Shown: in pieces, positions 1 to 9,201 of the stretch
Layout: every line of letters starts with the position of its first letter
Numbering within the stretch: the stretch's first letter is position 1
Source of the DNA: an uncultured Alphaproteobacteria bacterium
GTDB lineage: Bacteria; Pseudomonadota; Alphaproteobacteria; RF32; CAG-239
DNA: 64,000 nucleotides
Assembly (NCBI GenBank): GCA_910576955.1
Contig: CAJTJB010000006.1
Location: forward strand, 1-64,000
Direction of reading: 5' to 3'
The notes under the pieces: model-generated
Seen by the model: the letters and a program-made list of their open reading frames with translations, nothing else
Databases searched by the model: none
What the model was told of the DNA's origin: nothing
Translations under genes and position numbers: made by a program

Positions 1-96
1 AGCGACTTGGCGGAAACGCCAACAAAGCGAACCCTAGCACTGGCTTGCCCGAAGCGAAGTTAGGGCGCGCAACAAGCGCACCCTTACGAAGCAAGA
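1..96 (+). repeat. Family D structured repeat, copy D1 (5' part outside window)
   Basis: Right two thirds of a ~155-bp element that recurs at 14836-14992 and 37978-38132. Visible parts are a hairpin with stem TTGGCG/CGCCAA and a GAAA tetraloop, the conserved GGCTTG...GAAGCGAAGTT segment, a second hairpin (GCGC/GCGC around AACAA, closed by GGG/CCC) and the conserved end TACGAAGCAAGA. It runs straight into a G-rich family C tail at about 97-150. Its 5' hairpin lies outside the window. Confidence 0.8.
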
Positions 97-241
97 AAGG
101 TAAGGGTGGGGGGGACAATATACCATCCATATCCTCCCCATTCCCTTGCGCCAAAACACATAAAAATGTTGATGGCAATCATCTTTTATATACAAAACCG
201 ATTCAATGGATTAAATAAATACCCGACGAAAGGAAACAAAA

Positions 242-874
242 ATGCTGATATTTGACCTCGACGGAACACTGCTGAACACCATCAAAGACCTGCACATAGC
301 CTTAAACTATGCGCTGAAAGCCCACGACTTCCCCGAAAAGACGGAAGCTGAAACGCAAATGCTGTTAGGCAACGGCATAGACGTTCTCGTTGCCGGCGCA
401 ATCCCAAACGGCAAAAATAACCCGAAATTCCCCGAAACATACGCCACGTTCAAGGAATATTACTCGCGCCACCTCAACGACTACACCACCCCGTATACCG
501 GCATTCTCCCGCTGTTGCAAGAGCTGAAAGCGCGCCATATCAAAACAGGCATCGTATCCAACAAATTCGACGAGGGCGTTAAAGCTCTCGCCCGCCAATA
601 TTTCAGCGGTTTGATAGACCACGCGCAAGGCACATCGGAAACAGTGAAAAAGAAACCCGCGCCCGACGCCGTCTTCGCCCTCATCAAAGAATTAAATGCC
701 GCAAAAGAAAAAAACATCTACATCGGCGATTCGGATGTGGACATCAACACCGCCCAAAACGCCGGCATTCCCTGCATCAGCGTCAGCTGGGGTTTTCGCT
801 CCCGTGCATTTCTGGAATCTTGCGGCGCTAACCCGATAATCGACACGCCCGAAGAACTGCTGAAATATATCTGA
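242..874 (+). CDS. gph: HAD-superfamily phosphatase, phosphoglycolate phosphatase-like
   Basis: A 210-residue cytosolic HAD hydrolase. The N-terminal DLDGT motif (Asp5, Asp7) supplies the nucleophile and general acid. An SNK motif near residue 106 and a GDSDVD motif near 160-165 complete the HAD catalytic set, and residues ~15-80 form the helical cap expected of the Gph/PGMB subgroup. The family removes phosphate from 2-phosphoglycolate or related small phosphoesters; the substrate cannot be fixed from sequence. An AAAGGAAAC ribosome site precedes the ATG. The gene converges on mltG with a 1-bp gap, so the pair shares a 3' boundary with no room for a separate terminator. Pyrophosphatase PpaX-like activity is an alternative. 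Confidence 0.85.
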   Translation: MLIFDLDGTLLNTIKDLHIALNYALKAHDFPEKTEAETQMLLGNGIDVLVAGAIPNGKNNPKFPETYATFKEYYSRHLNDYTTPYTGILPLLQELKARHIKTGIVSNKFDEGVKALARQYFSGLIDHAQGTSETVKKKPAPDAVFALIKELNAAKEKNIYIGDSDVDINTAQNAGIPCISVSWGFRSRAFLESCGANPIIDTPEELLKYI

Positions 875-875
875 C

Positions 876-1847
876 TTACTGCCGAGCTTTCCGATACAGC
901 GCCACATTGGCGTTATGCTCGCTTAAAGTCTTCGCAAAACGATGCCCGCCCGTAATGCCGTCTGCCACAAAATAAAGATATTTCGTCTGCGCCGGATGTG
1001 CTGCCGCCAGCAAAGCCTCGCGCCCCGGACTGCAAATCGGCGCTGGCGGAAGTCCTGCATAAATATAAGTATTATACGGCGAATCATACGCCAAATCCTT
1101 ACGATACAGCGGACGCCCGAGGTTCATCTGCCCATTTGTTACCGCATAAATCACCGTCGGGTCTGTCTGCAGCCGCATCCCGAGGTTCAGGCGATTCACA
1201 AACACGCTCGCCACTTTCGCCCGCTCCATCGCCACGCCGGTTTCTTTTTCCACAATGCTTGCCAACGTCAAAAGTTCCTGCTCGTTTTGCACCGGTAGGT
1301 TATCCGCCCGCTCCGCAAACGCCGCCGCCAGCTCTTTTTTCATTGCCTGACGGGCTTTTTTCAAAATGCTGTCACGAGATTCGCCACGTGTGAAATGATA
1401 GGTTTCGGGCAAAATTTCCCCCTCTTTAAGCGCAATGGTAATCTCGCCCTCCAAATACGGATTGTCCGACACAATTTTTTTAATCTCGGCAAGCGATTTC
1501 CCCTCCGGAATTGTCAAACTGCGCACAATCACCTCGCCGCCCACGAGCTTATCGGCAATTGCTGCCAAAGATACCTCGCCCGCAAACGCATACTCGCCTG
1601 CCTTAAGCTTGCCCGCCAAACCATACAGCCGCGCATAAAGCATAAACCACCGCGCGTCGGAAACAACGCCGTTTTGCTCCAAAAGCGCCGCCGTCCGGTT
1701 CAACCCCGTCCCTTTCGGAATCATCACATTTGCCGGTGCCGCCAACGCATAATTTTCCGTAAACTTCTTGGATATAATCACAAAAAAAGCAGCTCCCATC
1801 AGCAACAAAACAAACATTGCCAATAAGAGCCGCTTAAACATTTTCAT
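876..1847 (-). CDS. mltG: endolytic murein transglycosylase MltG (YceG-like)
   Basis: A 323-residue inner-membrane enzyme with one N-terminal anchor (about residues 7-27) and a periplasmic YceG domain. The family cleaves nascent glycan strands and is thought to set glycan length during peptidoglycan synthesis. The signature ASIVEKET is at 196-203, with the catalytic glutamate at E200, followed by VFVNRL and the LQTDPTVIYA segment. It is the last gene of a minus-strand acpP-fabF-mltG run, 14 bp after fabF, the order usual in Proteobacteria. Start context is weak (CAGG eight bases upstream); Met3 is a possible alternative. Confidence 0.93.
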   Translation of the reverse strand: MKMFKRLLLAMFVLLLMGAAFFVIISKKFTENYALAAPANVMIPKGTGLNRTAALLEQNGVVSDARWFMLYARLYGLAGKLKAGEYAFAGEVSLAAIADKLVGGEVIVRSLTIPEGKSLAEIKKIVSDNPYLEGEITIALKEGEILPETYHFTRGESRDSILKKARQAMKKELAAAFAERADNLPVQNEQELLTLASIVEKETGVAMERAKVASVFVNRLNLGMRLQTDPTVIYAVTNGQMNLGRPLYRKDLAYDSPYNTYIYAGLPPAPICSPGREALLAAAHPAQTKYLYFVADGITGGHRFAKTLSEHNANVALYRKARQ

Positions 1848-1861
1848 AAAACGCCTGAAAG

Positions 1862-3139
1862 TTAGCCGTTATATTTCTTGAATATAACCGAAGAGTTTGT
1901 GCCGCCGAAACCAAACGAGTTGGACATCGCCGCTTTAATCTCTCTCTTCTTCGGCTTGAGCGGAACAAGGTCAAAATCACCCAGTTCGTCTGCCGGATTC
2001 TCAAGGTTTAAAGTTGGCGGACAGGTTTGTTCCTGCAAAGCCATAATCGTATAAACAGCCTCAACAGCGCCCGCTGCGCCGAGCAAATGCCCGATAGCGG
2101 ATTTGGTGGAAGACATTGAAACATTTTTAATGCCCTCGTCGCCAAACAAGCGTTTAACCGCCATCGCCTCGCCCACGTCACCGGCCGGAGTCGATGTGCC
2201 GTGCGCGTTGATGTAGCCGATGTCAGAAAGCTCAACGCCGTTTTCTTTAGCGTGGTCAGCAGCCATTTTCATTGCGCGGTATGCGCCGTCGCCCGATGGC
2301 GCGGTAATATGGTAAGCGTCACCGCTCATACCATAGCCGACAACTTCGGCATAAATCTTCGCACCGCGTTTTTTGGCGTGTTCAAGTTCTTCCAACACCA
2401 GCGCACCGCTGCCCTCGCCCATCACAAAGCCGCTGCGGCCTTTATCCCACGGGCGGGAAGCTTTTTCCGGCGTATCGTTATAGTCGGAAGTAACGGCTTT
2501 CATACGTGCAAAACCGGCAATACCCAAAACGTTTACTGCAGATTCTGCACCGCCTGCCACCATCATATCCGCATCGCCGCGGGCAATCATTGCCGCCGCG
2601 TCGCCGATAGCGTGCGTGCCTGTCGAACAAGCCGTCACACACGCGTGGTTCGGACCTTTCAAGCCATATTTAATTGACACATTGCCTGAAATGAGGTTAA
2701 TGAGCACCGACGGAATAAAGAACGGGGAAATTTTTTTCATGCCGAATTCGTTAAACAAAATCGCATTTTCATAAATTCCCTGCAATCCGCCGATACCGGC
2801 ACCCATCATAACGCCCGCACGGTCTTTTTCTTCATCGCTCGCAGTTTCTGCATCCCAGCCAGCGTCTTTCAACGCATCGCCAGCAGCAGCCATACCGAAC
2901 ATAATGAATTTATCATTTTTCTTCTGGTCTTTCGGAGGCAAAACCGTATCCGGATTAAAATCAGGCTCATTTTCGCCAAACGGAACTTGTCCGGCAATCG
3001 TCACCGGAATATCTTTCAAATCCACACCCTCAATCGGGCGGATACCGGATTTTCCGGCAAGCAAAGACTCCCAGTTATGCTTAACGCCTCTTCCAAGCGG
3101 CGAAACAACGCCCATACCTGTTACGACAACTCTTCTCAT
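1862..3139 (-). CDS. fabF: beta-ketoacyl-ACP synthase II FabF
   Basis: A 425-residue condensing enzyme of type II fatty acid synthesis. It extends acyl-ACP with malonyl-ACP in the cytosol. The Cys-His-His triad is visible: Cys171 in TACSTGTHA, His313 in NAHGTSTPAGD and His351 in SAIGHLLGAAG. Length and motifs match full-length FabF. It lies 126 bp downstream of acpP and 14 bp upstream of mltG on the same strand, so it is probably co-transcribed with both. The product works directly on the acpP product. Confidence 0.97.
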   Translation of the reverse strand: MRRVVVTGMGVVSPLGRGVKHNWESLLAGKSGIRPIEGVDLKDIPVTIAGQVPFGENEPDFNPDTVLPPKDQKKNDKFIMFGMAAAGDALKDAGWDAETASDEEKDRAGVMMGAGIGGLQGIYENAILFNEFGMKKISPFFIPSVLINLISGNVSIKYGLKGPNHACVTACSTGTHAIGDAAAMIARGDADMMVAGGAESAVNVLGIAGFARMKAVTSDYNDTPEKASRPWDKGRSGFVMGEGSGALVLEELEHAKKRGAKIYAEVVGYGMSGDAYHITAPSGDGAYRAMKMAADHAKENGVELSDIGYINAHGTSTPAGDVGEAMAVKRLFGDEGIKNVSMSSTKSAIGHLLGAAGAVEAVYTIMALQEQTCPPTLNLENPADELGDFDLVPLKPKKREIKAAMSNSFGFGGTNSSVIFKKYNG

Positions 3140-3265
3140 TAAATAACCTCTTTCACGCTTATCTGCGCTTATTTCGGGAGCATCCCGCCGCGGCAGATAA
3201 ATTTAATATGAAAAAACTCGCTTAAAACTTTTGAGCGAGTTCTAACTTATGATAATTCCAAAGAC

Positions 3266-3499
3266 TTACGCAGCTTTTGAAAGATAGTCAATAGCATCTT
3301 TTACAGTAAGAATTTTTTCTGCTGCTTCATCAGGAATTTCGCAACCAAATTCTTCTTCAAATGCCATAACCAACTCAACGGTATCCAAGCTGTCAGCACC
3401 CAAATCATCAATAAAGTTTGCATTATCTGTTACTTTTGTTTCTTCAACACCTAAATGTTCAGCAACAATTTTCTTAACACGATCAGCGGTATCAGTCAT
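3266..3499 (-). CDS. acpP: acyl carrier protein AcpP
   Basis: A 77-residue acidic carrier protein. The [12 protein letters not shown] motif places the 4'-phosphopantetheine attachment site at Ser37 of the ATG-started product. The reading frame extends three codons upstream to a TTG, but the ATG at 3499 has an AGAGG ribosome site at suitable distance and was chosen. The protein carries acyl chains for FabF, encoded next, and for lipid A synthesis. A possible promoter upstream (TTGTCA, 17 bp, TAGCGT) has a weak -10. Confidence 0.97.
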   Translation of the reverse strand: MTDTADRVKKIVAEHLGVEETKVTDNANFIDDLGADSLDTVELVMAFEEEFGCEIPDEAAEKILTVKDAIDYLSKAA

Positions 3500-3773
3500 T
3501 AAATTCAACCTCTAAATATTATTAAAACAAATTTAGACTAACGTCTGATATGAACGCTACACACAAAAACTTTATTTGACAAGCTTTTTTTTAAACTTTT
3601 CAACCCATCCCCCCGTTGTGAGCCCATAAATATTTATTTTTCAACAAGTTAACACCCTCAAAAAAAATCACACTTTTCCCCAAAATAACACTTTATTTCT
3701 AAAAAAACCCGCACTATATATACCAATGAATTAAAGGTTTTAGATTTTTTTTGATATTTTAAAGGAACAAACA

Positions 3774-4715
3774 ATGCAGATAGGAATTATCGGAACAGGA
3801 ATGGTCGGCGCCGCCGCGGCATTTGCACTTGCAAGCGAAGGCTCAGCCGAAAAATTGATATTGATAGACGCCAACAAAGAACGCGCGATAGCCGAAGCGA
3901 TGGACATCTCGCACGCCACGCCGTTTACCTTTGGCGCAAAGGTAATTGCCGGAGATTACAAAGACTTAAGCGAAGCGGGAATTATCTTCATCACCGCCGG
4001 AGCGAATCAGAAACCCGGCGAAACCCGCCTTGATTTGTTGGAAAAGAACGTCGCCATTTTCAAAAGCATCATCCCCGAGGTGGTAAAATATGCCCCGAAC
4101 GCCATTTTGGTCATCGCAGCCAACCCGGTAGATATTATGACCGAAGTCACCTTAAAGCTTTCCGGTTTTCCGAAAAACCGCGTGTTCGGCACCGGCACGG
4201 TTCTCGATTCGGCTCGATTCCGCAGCATATTGGGGCGTCATTTGGGCGTTTCTCCGAAGTCTATTCATGCCAACGTCATCGGCGAGCATGGCGATTCTGA
4301 AGTTTTGCTGTGGTCAAGCGCCGTGGCGGGCACATCGTGCGTTGAGCGTTTTGCCAAAGAATGCGATGTTGTGTTGGATGATGTGATTAAAGGCTCGATA
4401 GATAATGAGGTGCGCAACGCCGCTTACACCATCATCAAAGGCAAAGGCTCGACGTATTACGGCATTGCCGCCGCCACACAATACATTTTAAGCTCGATAA
4501 TCAGCGACAAACACGCGATTTTGACCGTCAGCTCGCACCATGACGAGGGTATCGGCGGACATAACAATATATGCTATTCCATGCCCTCGATTGTCAGCAA
4601 AAACGGTGTGGAACGCGCGTTAATGCCCTCGATGTGCGACAGCGAACGCCAAGCGCTCGAAAAAAGCGCTGCCACCCTCGCAGAATACACTGAAAAAGCA
4701 TTGGCAATGCTGTAA
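3774..4715 (+). CDS. ldh: L-lactate dehydrogenase
   Basis: A 313-residue NAD-dependent LDH/MDH-family enzyme that interconverts pyruvate and L-lactate. The N-terminal GIIGTGMVG is the Rossmann nucleotide motif, ANPVD is at about 116-120, and the catalytic histidine is His172 in IGEHGDSE. The specificity loop reads ANQKPGETR: Gln79 sits where malate dehydrogenases carry Arg, which favours pyruvate over oxaloacetate. The gene stands alone, faces away from acpP and converges on pyk. A candidate promoter is TTTATT-17-TATATA at about 3691-3719. With pyk and adhE it supports fermentative NADH reoxidation. Confidence 0.92.
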   Translation: MQIGIIGTGMVGAAAAFALASEGSAEKLILIDANKERAIAEAMDISHATPFTFGAKVIAGDYKDLSEAGIIFITAGANQKPGETRLDLLEKNVAIFKSIIPEVVKYAPNAILVIAANPVDIMTEVTLKLSGFPKNRVFGTGTVLDSARFRSILGRHLGVSPKSIHANVIGEHGDSEVLLWSSAVAGTSCVERFAKECDVVLDDVIKGSIDNEVRNAAYTIIKGKGSTYYGIAAATQYILSSIISDKHAILTVSSHHDEGIGGHNNICYSMPSIVSKNGVERALMPSMCDSERQALEKSAATLAEYTEKALAML

Positions 4716-4734
4716 ACAACTTTCTCCTAAAAGA

Positions 4735-4770
4735 AAAGTCCGCCTTGAAAATCGCGGGCTTTTTTTATTT
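4735..4770 (+). terminator. rho-independent terminator of ldh
   Basis: Stem AAAGTCCGC (4735-4743) pairs with GCGGGCTTT (4754-4762), followed by a T-rich run, 20 bp after the ldh stop. Confidence 0.75.
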
Positions 4771-4783
4771 TACTGTACATTAT

Positions 4784-4945
4784 CCCCTCCCCCTTGAGGG
4801 AGGAGGAGGTCTGTACAGCAAAGTCTTCCCCTTCCCTCGGAGGAAGGGGATAGGGGATGGGGACAACATTAAGCATATAGGAACAGCCCACCATACGGGC
4901 AGTACCATCCGCGAGTTCAATACTAAAATTACACGGTATAGAACG
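4784..4945. repeat. Family C repeat followed by a partial family A arm
   Basis: Between the convergent ldh and pyk genes. 4784-4868 holds the C-rich/G-rich palindromic unit (CCCCTCCCCCTTGAGG and GGGGATAGGGGATGGGGAC). 4897-4940 matches only the 3' arm of family A (ACCATCCGCGAGTTC, then AAAATTACACGG) and stops 9 bp short of the pyk stop codon. The matching 5' arm is not recognisable, so this looks like a decayed or replaced family A copy. Confidence 0.65.
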
Positions 4946-4949
4946 CGTT

Positions 4950-6371
4950 TTATGATTTAACAATGTGAAGAACGTTCGTAATCCCCGCCTTTCCGAACGG
5001 ATAGCCCGCGGTAACAACAATATGTTCGCCGGGCTTTGCCAAACCGGAAATGCGCGCAAACCCGCGAGATACGGTTTCGATATTATCAAAGCTTTCAAAC
5101 ACTTTCTTGTCAATAAACGTCTTAATCCCCCAAACGAGGTTTAAGCGCCGGGCAATTTCTTCGCTGGGGTTAATGGACATAATCGGCAGGCAGGGGCGTT
5201 CCTGTGCCATCAAAAGAGTTGTTGCGCCAGAAACGGAAAACGTTGCGATACAGGCAACCTTGCTCAAGGTGCTCGCCACTTCGCTCGCCGCGTGGGTTAT
5301 GGCGTGAGATTCGTTGTTATAGCTTGCTGTTTCTGCAAAATGATGCACACTCTCGAGATATTTCGGGTCAGCCTCCACATTTTCAATCACGCCGCGCATG
5401 GTTTTGACTGTTTCGACCGGATAAGCGCCCGCCGCCGTTTCGGCAGAAAGCATAACCACGTCGCAGCCGTCATAAACCGCAGTTGCCACGTCCGAAACCT
5501 CTGCCCGCGTCGGCATCGGCGCGGAAATCATAGATTCGAGCATTTGCGTTGCCACAATGACCGGTTTGCCATACAGGCGGCATTTTGCCTCAATGCGCTT
5601 TTGCAGCACCGGCACGGTCACAATCGGGCATTCCACGCCCAAATCACCGCGCGCCACCATCACCATATCCGAGGCTTTAACAATCGCATCGAGTTCGTCC
5701 AAAACCTGCGGCTTTTCGAGTTTGGAGATAATCCACGCCTTTTTGCCGATAATTTTGCGCGCCTCTTTGATGTCTGAAGCCCGCTGCACAAAAGAAAGAC
5801 ATACGCAGTCCACCCCGAGTTTCAAGGCAAAATTCAAATCGTCCAAATCTTTCGGCGTCAGCGGAGAAATATTCAACGAGGAGTTCGGCAGGTTCACCCC
5901 TTTATGACCGGAAATAACGCCGCCGATAACAACTTCCGTAACGGCCGCCTGCGGGCTGCACTTTAACACTTTAAGAATAATATTGCCATCATTAACCAAC
6001 AGCGTATCGCCAGCTTTCAACGCCTCAAAAATCTCTTTATGCGGCAGGGTAACGCGGTTTTCGTCGCCCTCTTCGTTTTTCATATCCAGCGTAAATTTCT
6101 GCCCGCTTTTCAAGGTTACGCTGCCAGCTTTAAACGTGCCGATTCGCAGTTTCGGACCTTGCAAATCTGCCACAATTGTCGTATGAACATTTTTTCTTTT
6201 GGCAACCGCGCGGACCGTTTCAAACGTTTTTTGGTGTTCCTCATGCGTTCCGTGGCTGAAATTAAGCCTGAAACCATCCACGCCCGCCTCAATCAGGCTC
6301 TCGATTTTCTCTTCGCTGTTTGAAGCAGGTCCTAATGTTGCTAATATTTTTGTACGCGTCGTGCTGGGCAT
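4950..6371 (-). CDS. pyk: pyruvate kinase
   Basis: A 473-residue glycolytic enzyme transferring phosphate from phosphoenolpyruvate to ADP. Family motifs are KILATLGPAS at the N-terminus, RLNFSHG, ISKLEKPQ with the catalytic lysine, and VMVARGDLGVE. The open frame extends nine codons upstream, but the internal ATG at 6371 follows a TTTGGAGAAAT ribosome site and gives the usual N-terminus MPSTTRTKI. The C-terminal regulatory domain is complete. It converges with ldh, whose product uses its pyruvate. Confidence 0.96.
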   Translation of the reverse strand: MPSTTRTKILATLGPASNSEEKIESLIEAGVDGFRLNFSHGTHEEHQKTFETVRAVAKRKNVHTTIVADLQGPKLRIGTFKAGSVTLKSGQKFTLDMKNEEGDENRVTLPHKEIFEALKAGDTLLVNDGNIILKVLKCSPQAAVTEVVIGGVISGHKGVNLPNSSLNISPLTPKDLDDLNFALKLGVDCVCLSFVQRASDIKEARKIIGKKAWIISKLEKPQVLDELDAIVKASDMVMVARGDLGVECPIVTVPVLQKRIEAKCRLYGKPVIVATQMLESMISAPMPTRAEVSDVATAVYDGCDVVMLSAETAAGAYPVETVKTMRGVIENVEADPKYLESVHHFAETASYNNESHAITHAASEVASTLSKVACIATFSVSGATTLLMAQERPCLPIMSINPSEEIARRLNLVWGIKTFIDKKVFESFDNIETVSRGFARISGLAKPGEHIVVTAGYPFGKAGITNVLHIVKS

Positions 6372-6469
6372 AATATTTCTCCAAAATCTACATTCCATTT
6401 TTCGCTTCCTTACCTATATAACAGAAATGTTTAACAACTTATTATCTTCTGCCGCCGTGCAATTATTTC

Positions 6470-6498
6470 TTGTCAAAAAAAAATATCTTTGCTAAAGT
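6470..6498 (+). promoter_or_regulatory. sigma70-type promoter of gapR
   Basis: TTGTCA (6470-6475), 17-bp spacer, TAAAGT (6493-6498), about 47 bp before the start codon of the DUF2312 gene. Confidence 0.65.
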
Positions 6499-6544
6499 TC
6501 TCCCCGAACAGATTCTGTAACTATGATGTAAAGGGAGATACAAT

Positions 6545-6793
6545 ATGTCAGAAAACGAAGTTGGCGGCATCGACAGCACCAGATTAAACTCGCTGATTGA
6601 ACGCATTGAGCGCTTGGAAGAAGAAAAGAAAGGCATCGCCTCGGATATCCGCGATATTTATGCCGAAGCCAAAGGCGTGGGCTTTGATGTCAAGATTATG
6701 AAAACCATCATCAAATTAAGAAAAATGAATCAGGCAGACCGCGACGAACAGGAATTCCTGCTCGAAACCTACCGCAAAGCCTTAAACGTTTAA
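6545..6793 (+). CDS. gapR: GapR-family (DUF2312) DNA-binding protein
   Basis: An 82-residue protein matching the DUF2312/GapR family: an N-terminal coiled-coil stretch (RLNSLIERIERLEEEKKGI), the conserved DIYAEAKGVGFDVKIMK segment, and the short C-terminal helix. In Caulobacter, GapR encircles overtwisted DNA ahead of polymerases and helps chromosome replication. That function is transferred from the family. The RBS is GGGAG, six bases before ATG. It is monocistronic, with its own promoter and a strong terminator. DUF2312 is largely alphaproteobacterial, which supports the taxonomic placement. Confidence 0.9.
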   Translation: MSENEVGGIDSTRLNSLIERIERLEEEKKGIASDIRDIYAEAKGVGFDVKIMKTIIKLRKMNQADRDEQEFLLETYRKALNV

Positions 6794-6809
6794 GAAATAC
6801 ATCAGACAA

Positions 6810-6842
6810 AAGAAGCTCTGCCGAAACAGAGCTTCTTTTTTT
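6810..6842 (+). terminator. rho-independent terminator of gapR
   Basis: Perfect 11-bp stem AAGAAGCTCTG/CAGAGCTTCTT with a six-base loop, followed by a T run. Confidence 0.9.
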
Positions 6843-6865
6843 ATCTCTGTCACACAAAATTTTTG

Positions 6866-7003
6866 TTCATGCTCCTATAGTAAATGCGGAATTTTGCGAA
6901 ATAATCGCGGATGTCCTGCCCTAAAGCGGAGCGTACATAGAAGTACGTGAGCATTTGGGGTCAGGCTTCCATCCGCGAATTAGTTCACAAAATTACACAT
7001 TTA
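6866..7003 (-). repeat. Family A hairpin repeat abutting the antiporter stop
   Basis: Outer arms TAAATGCGGAATTTTGCGAA (6881-6900) and a near-complement ending at 7003 enclose an inner stem and a central GCGTAC/GTACGT hairpin. The conserved 5' flank TTCATG-TCCTATA begins at 6866. The right arm covers the last codons and stop of the antiporter gene, so the terminal residues are encoded by repeat sequence. Related copies follow the stops of mscS, GT8, adhE, grpE and accD. Confidence 0.85.
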
Positions 7004-8486
7004 CGACACCGGTTGACATTGCATATATCGCAAACAAAGCAGCCACGACCAACACGCCTGCGGCAAAGCGTTCGCCTGCCGTAAACGCCGGTTCATACGG
7101 GGCATTTTGACGGCGGGCGTGAACAAACACCGGAATTCCTGCCGCCATAAAGACAAGCGCCATCAGCAGATAGTTCAACCCCGCCGCATAAATCAGCCAC
7201 AAGGCATAAAGCGCGCCCAAAACGGCGGAAAACAACGCGGCGCTGCGGCGAATGTAAAAGTTTGCCGGATACTCATGGTCTTCACAGAGTTTCCACAAAT
7301 ACATCGCGCTCGCAAAATACGCCGGCAACACCATCACGCTCGTAATGCTCAACATCGTGTTCCACGCATTGCCCGAAAAATATACCATCAGCATAAACAG
7401 CTGCATCAAAAAGCTGGTGACATAAAGCGATACAGACGGAGCCTGCGCTGCGTTTTCTTTGCTAAATTCGCGCGGAAACGTGCCGTTTGCCGCCGCAGCC
7501 TGCGGAATTTGCGCCGTCACCATCGTCCAGGCAAGCCAGCTTGTCAACACCGAAATCAGCAGACCGATATTCATAATATACGAGCCCCATTTGCCGATAA
7601 CCGCTTCCAACACCGCCGCGGTTGACGGATTCGGAAGTCTTGCCAGCTGTTCCTGCGTCATTAAGCCATAAGGCAAAACCGACAGCAGCACATAAACGAG
7701 CAAACACCCCGCAAAACCGAGCAGTGTTGCCGTGCCGACCGATTTCGGGTTTTTCGCGTGTTTAGACATCACCACCGCGCCCTCAATACCGATAAACGCC
7801 CAAAGGGTAACAAGCATTGTCCCCTCAATCTGCTTGGTCAAATCGCCGAGGTTTGTTTCGCGCTCGCCCCAAAAGTCAAACGAGAATTTATCGGCATTAA
7901 AGTAAATCATTGTCACCACAATAAAAAATAAGAGCGGCACGATTTTTGCAACCGTTCCTATAAGGTTAACAACCGTTGCCTGCGTAATCCCTTTTAACAC
8001 CAGCGCATTAAAGCCCCAGATTAAAAGCGACCCGCCGATGATGGAATACAAGTTGTTTCCACCCACAAAATACGGCGGAAAAAAGTAATTAAGCGCATCC
8101 ATCGTAATCACCGCATAGCCGACATTGCCGCATATCTGGCACAGCCAATACGACCACCCGATGGTAAAACCGGCATAGCGTCCGAAACCGGCGCGGCTGT
8201 ACATATAAATACCGGCGGTCAAATCCGGCTTAACCTCTGATAAGATGCGGAATGTATTTGCAAGAAAATACACGCCGATACCGGTGATAATCCACGCCAA
8301 AATCACCGCGCCCACCGATGCACCGGCAGCCATATTTTGCGGCAGGCTGTAAATTCCGCCGCCAATCATCGAACTGACAACCACGCCCGCCAACGCCAAA
8401 ACGCCGAGTTTTCCCCGCTCATCCGGGGCTGTGTCCGGCGCAGGCTTTGAGGCAGATATAATTGGAACATTTTTCTGTTTTGCCAT
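6993..8486 (-). CDS. APC-family arginine/agmatine (or arginine/ornithine) antiporter
   Basis: A 497-residue, ~12-TM amino acid/polyamine antiporter. The substrate-binding signature [15 protein letters not shown] near the N-terminus resembles ArcD/AaxC-type arginine exchangers. It lies directly downstream (55 bp) of a pyruvoyl arginine decarboxylase, which suggests exchange of external arginine for internal agmatine, as in chlamydial AaxC. The start was set at the ATG at 8486, behind a TGAGG ribosome site; the frame also opens at an upstream TTG. The last residues are encoded inside a family A repeat. ArcD-type arginine/ornithine exchange is the main alternative; no arginine deiminase genes are nearby. 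Confidence 0.85.
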   Translation of the reverse strand: MAKQKNVPIISASKPAPDTAPDERGKLGVLALAGVVVSSMIGGGIYSLPQNMAAGASVGAVILAWIITGIGVYFLANTFRILSEVKPDLTAGIYMYSRAGFGRYAGFTIGWSYWLCQICGNVGYAVITMDALNYFFPPYFVGGNNLYSIIGGSLLIWGFNALVLKGITQATVVNLIGTVAKIVPLLFFIVVTMIYFNADKFSFDFWGERETNLGDLTKQIEGTMLVTLWAFIGIEGAVVMSKHAKNPKSVGTATLLGFAGCLLVYVLLSVLPYGLMTQEQLARLPNPSTAAVLEAVIGKWGSYIMNIGLLISVLTSWLAWTMVTAQIPQAAAANGTFPREFSKENAAQAPSVSLYVTSFLMQLFMLMVYFSGNAWNTMLSITSVMVLPAYFASAMYLWKLCEDHEYPANFYIRRSAALFSAVLGALYALWLIYAAGLNYLLMALVFMAAGIPVFVHARRQNAPYEPAFTAGERFAAGVLVVAALFAIYAMSTGVVNV

Positions 8487-8541
8487 TGTTTTTATCCTCA
8501 AATGAAATTAAAATCAGAATCTCTTTCAGCTGAAAGAAAAG

Positions 8542-9123
8542 CTAAACTTTGGCAGCCGGAGCGTGTTCAAAGTTCAAAAACCCCAGACAGGTCAGGCAAT
8601 AGCCAAACTGCTGTTCAATGTTCAGATAATTATGATATAACTGAAATTCACTGTGCTTTTCCACGCCGCGGATTTCGAGCTCGTGGTTAAGCGATTTGTT
8701 AAGCCACATCTCGGCGTGCCCTTTGGCAATTTCATCATCAATCTGCGTGTTAAAATATTCCACATATTCCGCTGCCCAGCCGCCGATAAGTTCGCCGTTT
8801 TTATCCTTGCCCCAGCAAATTCCCAAACCGGTAGCAATCGCTTTGTGTTCATCGCGACTCGCCCCGTTTGCCGCCATAATCACCTCCAAAACCGCACCGT
8901 GCTTAAATTGATTAACCACCTTGTCCACCGGAACGATATTGCCGTAAATCTCTTTCGGCAAAACGGAGGTATAAGGCACAACGTTAAAGTTTTCGATTTT
9001 TGCCTCAAGCAATGCCGAGTCATAGCAAAAAGTTTCAAACGGCTGCGGCGGAATTCCCTCATTTGCCTGCCCAGTACCGCCGGTAATAAATGCTAAAGTC
9101 GGATATCTAACGCCTTCTGTCAT
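8542..9123 (-). CDS. aaxB: pyruvoyl-dependent arginine decarboxylase (AaxB-like)
   Basis: A 193-residue PvlArgDC-family enzyme converting arginine to agmatine plus CO2. The proenzyme is expected to self-cleave within VVPYTSVLP, with Thr52-Ser53 as the scissile pair. Ser53 becomes the pyruvoyl group, a position matching my recollection of chlamydial AaxB. A strong AGGAGAAG ribosome site precedes the ATG. Paired with the downstream antiporter it forms a two-gene arginine-decarboxylation module that could consume protons or provide agmatine. An AaxA-like porin is not present nearby. An archaeal-style role in polyamine synthesis cannot be excluded. Confidence 0.88.
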   Translation of the reverse strand: MTEGVRYPTLAFITGGTGQANEGIPPQPFETFCYDSALLEAKIENFNVVPYTSVLPKEIYGNIVPVDKVVNQFKHGAVLEVIMAANGASRDEHKAIATGLGICWGKDKNGELIGGWAAEYVEYFNTQIDDEIAKGHAEMWLNKSLNHELEIRGVEKHSEFQLYHNYLNIEQQFGYCLTCLGFLNFEHAPAAKV

Positions 9124-9201
9124 ATTCTTCTCCTGTAAAAATTGATATTAAAAACAGGAAAGAAAATAACCCTTAATTGAGAGTTTTAAATATCAGGCGA
9201 T

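Noticed and set aside
4727..5113. Minus-strand ORF of 128 residues between ldh and pyk
   Set aside because: It overlaps the 3' end of pyk out of frame and reads through family C repeat and the ldh terminator; composition is that of repeat translation.
6372..6398. Nine-codon N-terminal extension of pyruvate kinase
   Set aside because: No ribosome site for the upstream ATG, whereas the internal ATG has GGAG at good spacing and gives the family N-terminus.
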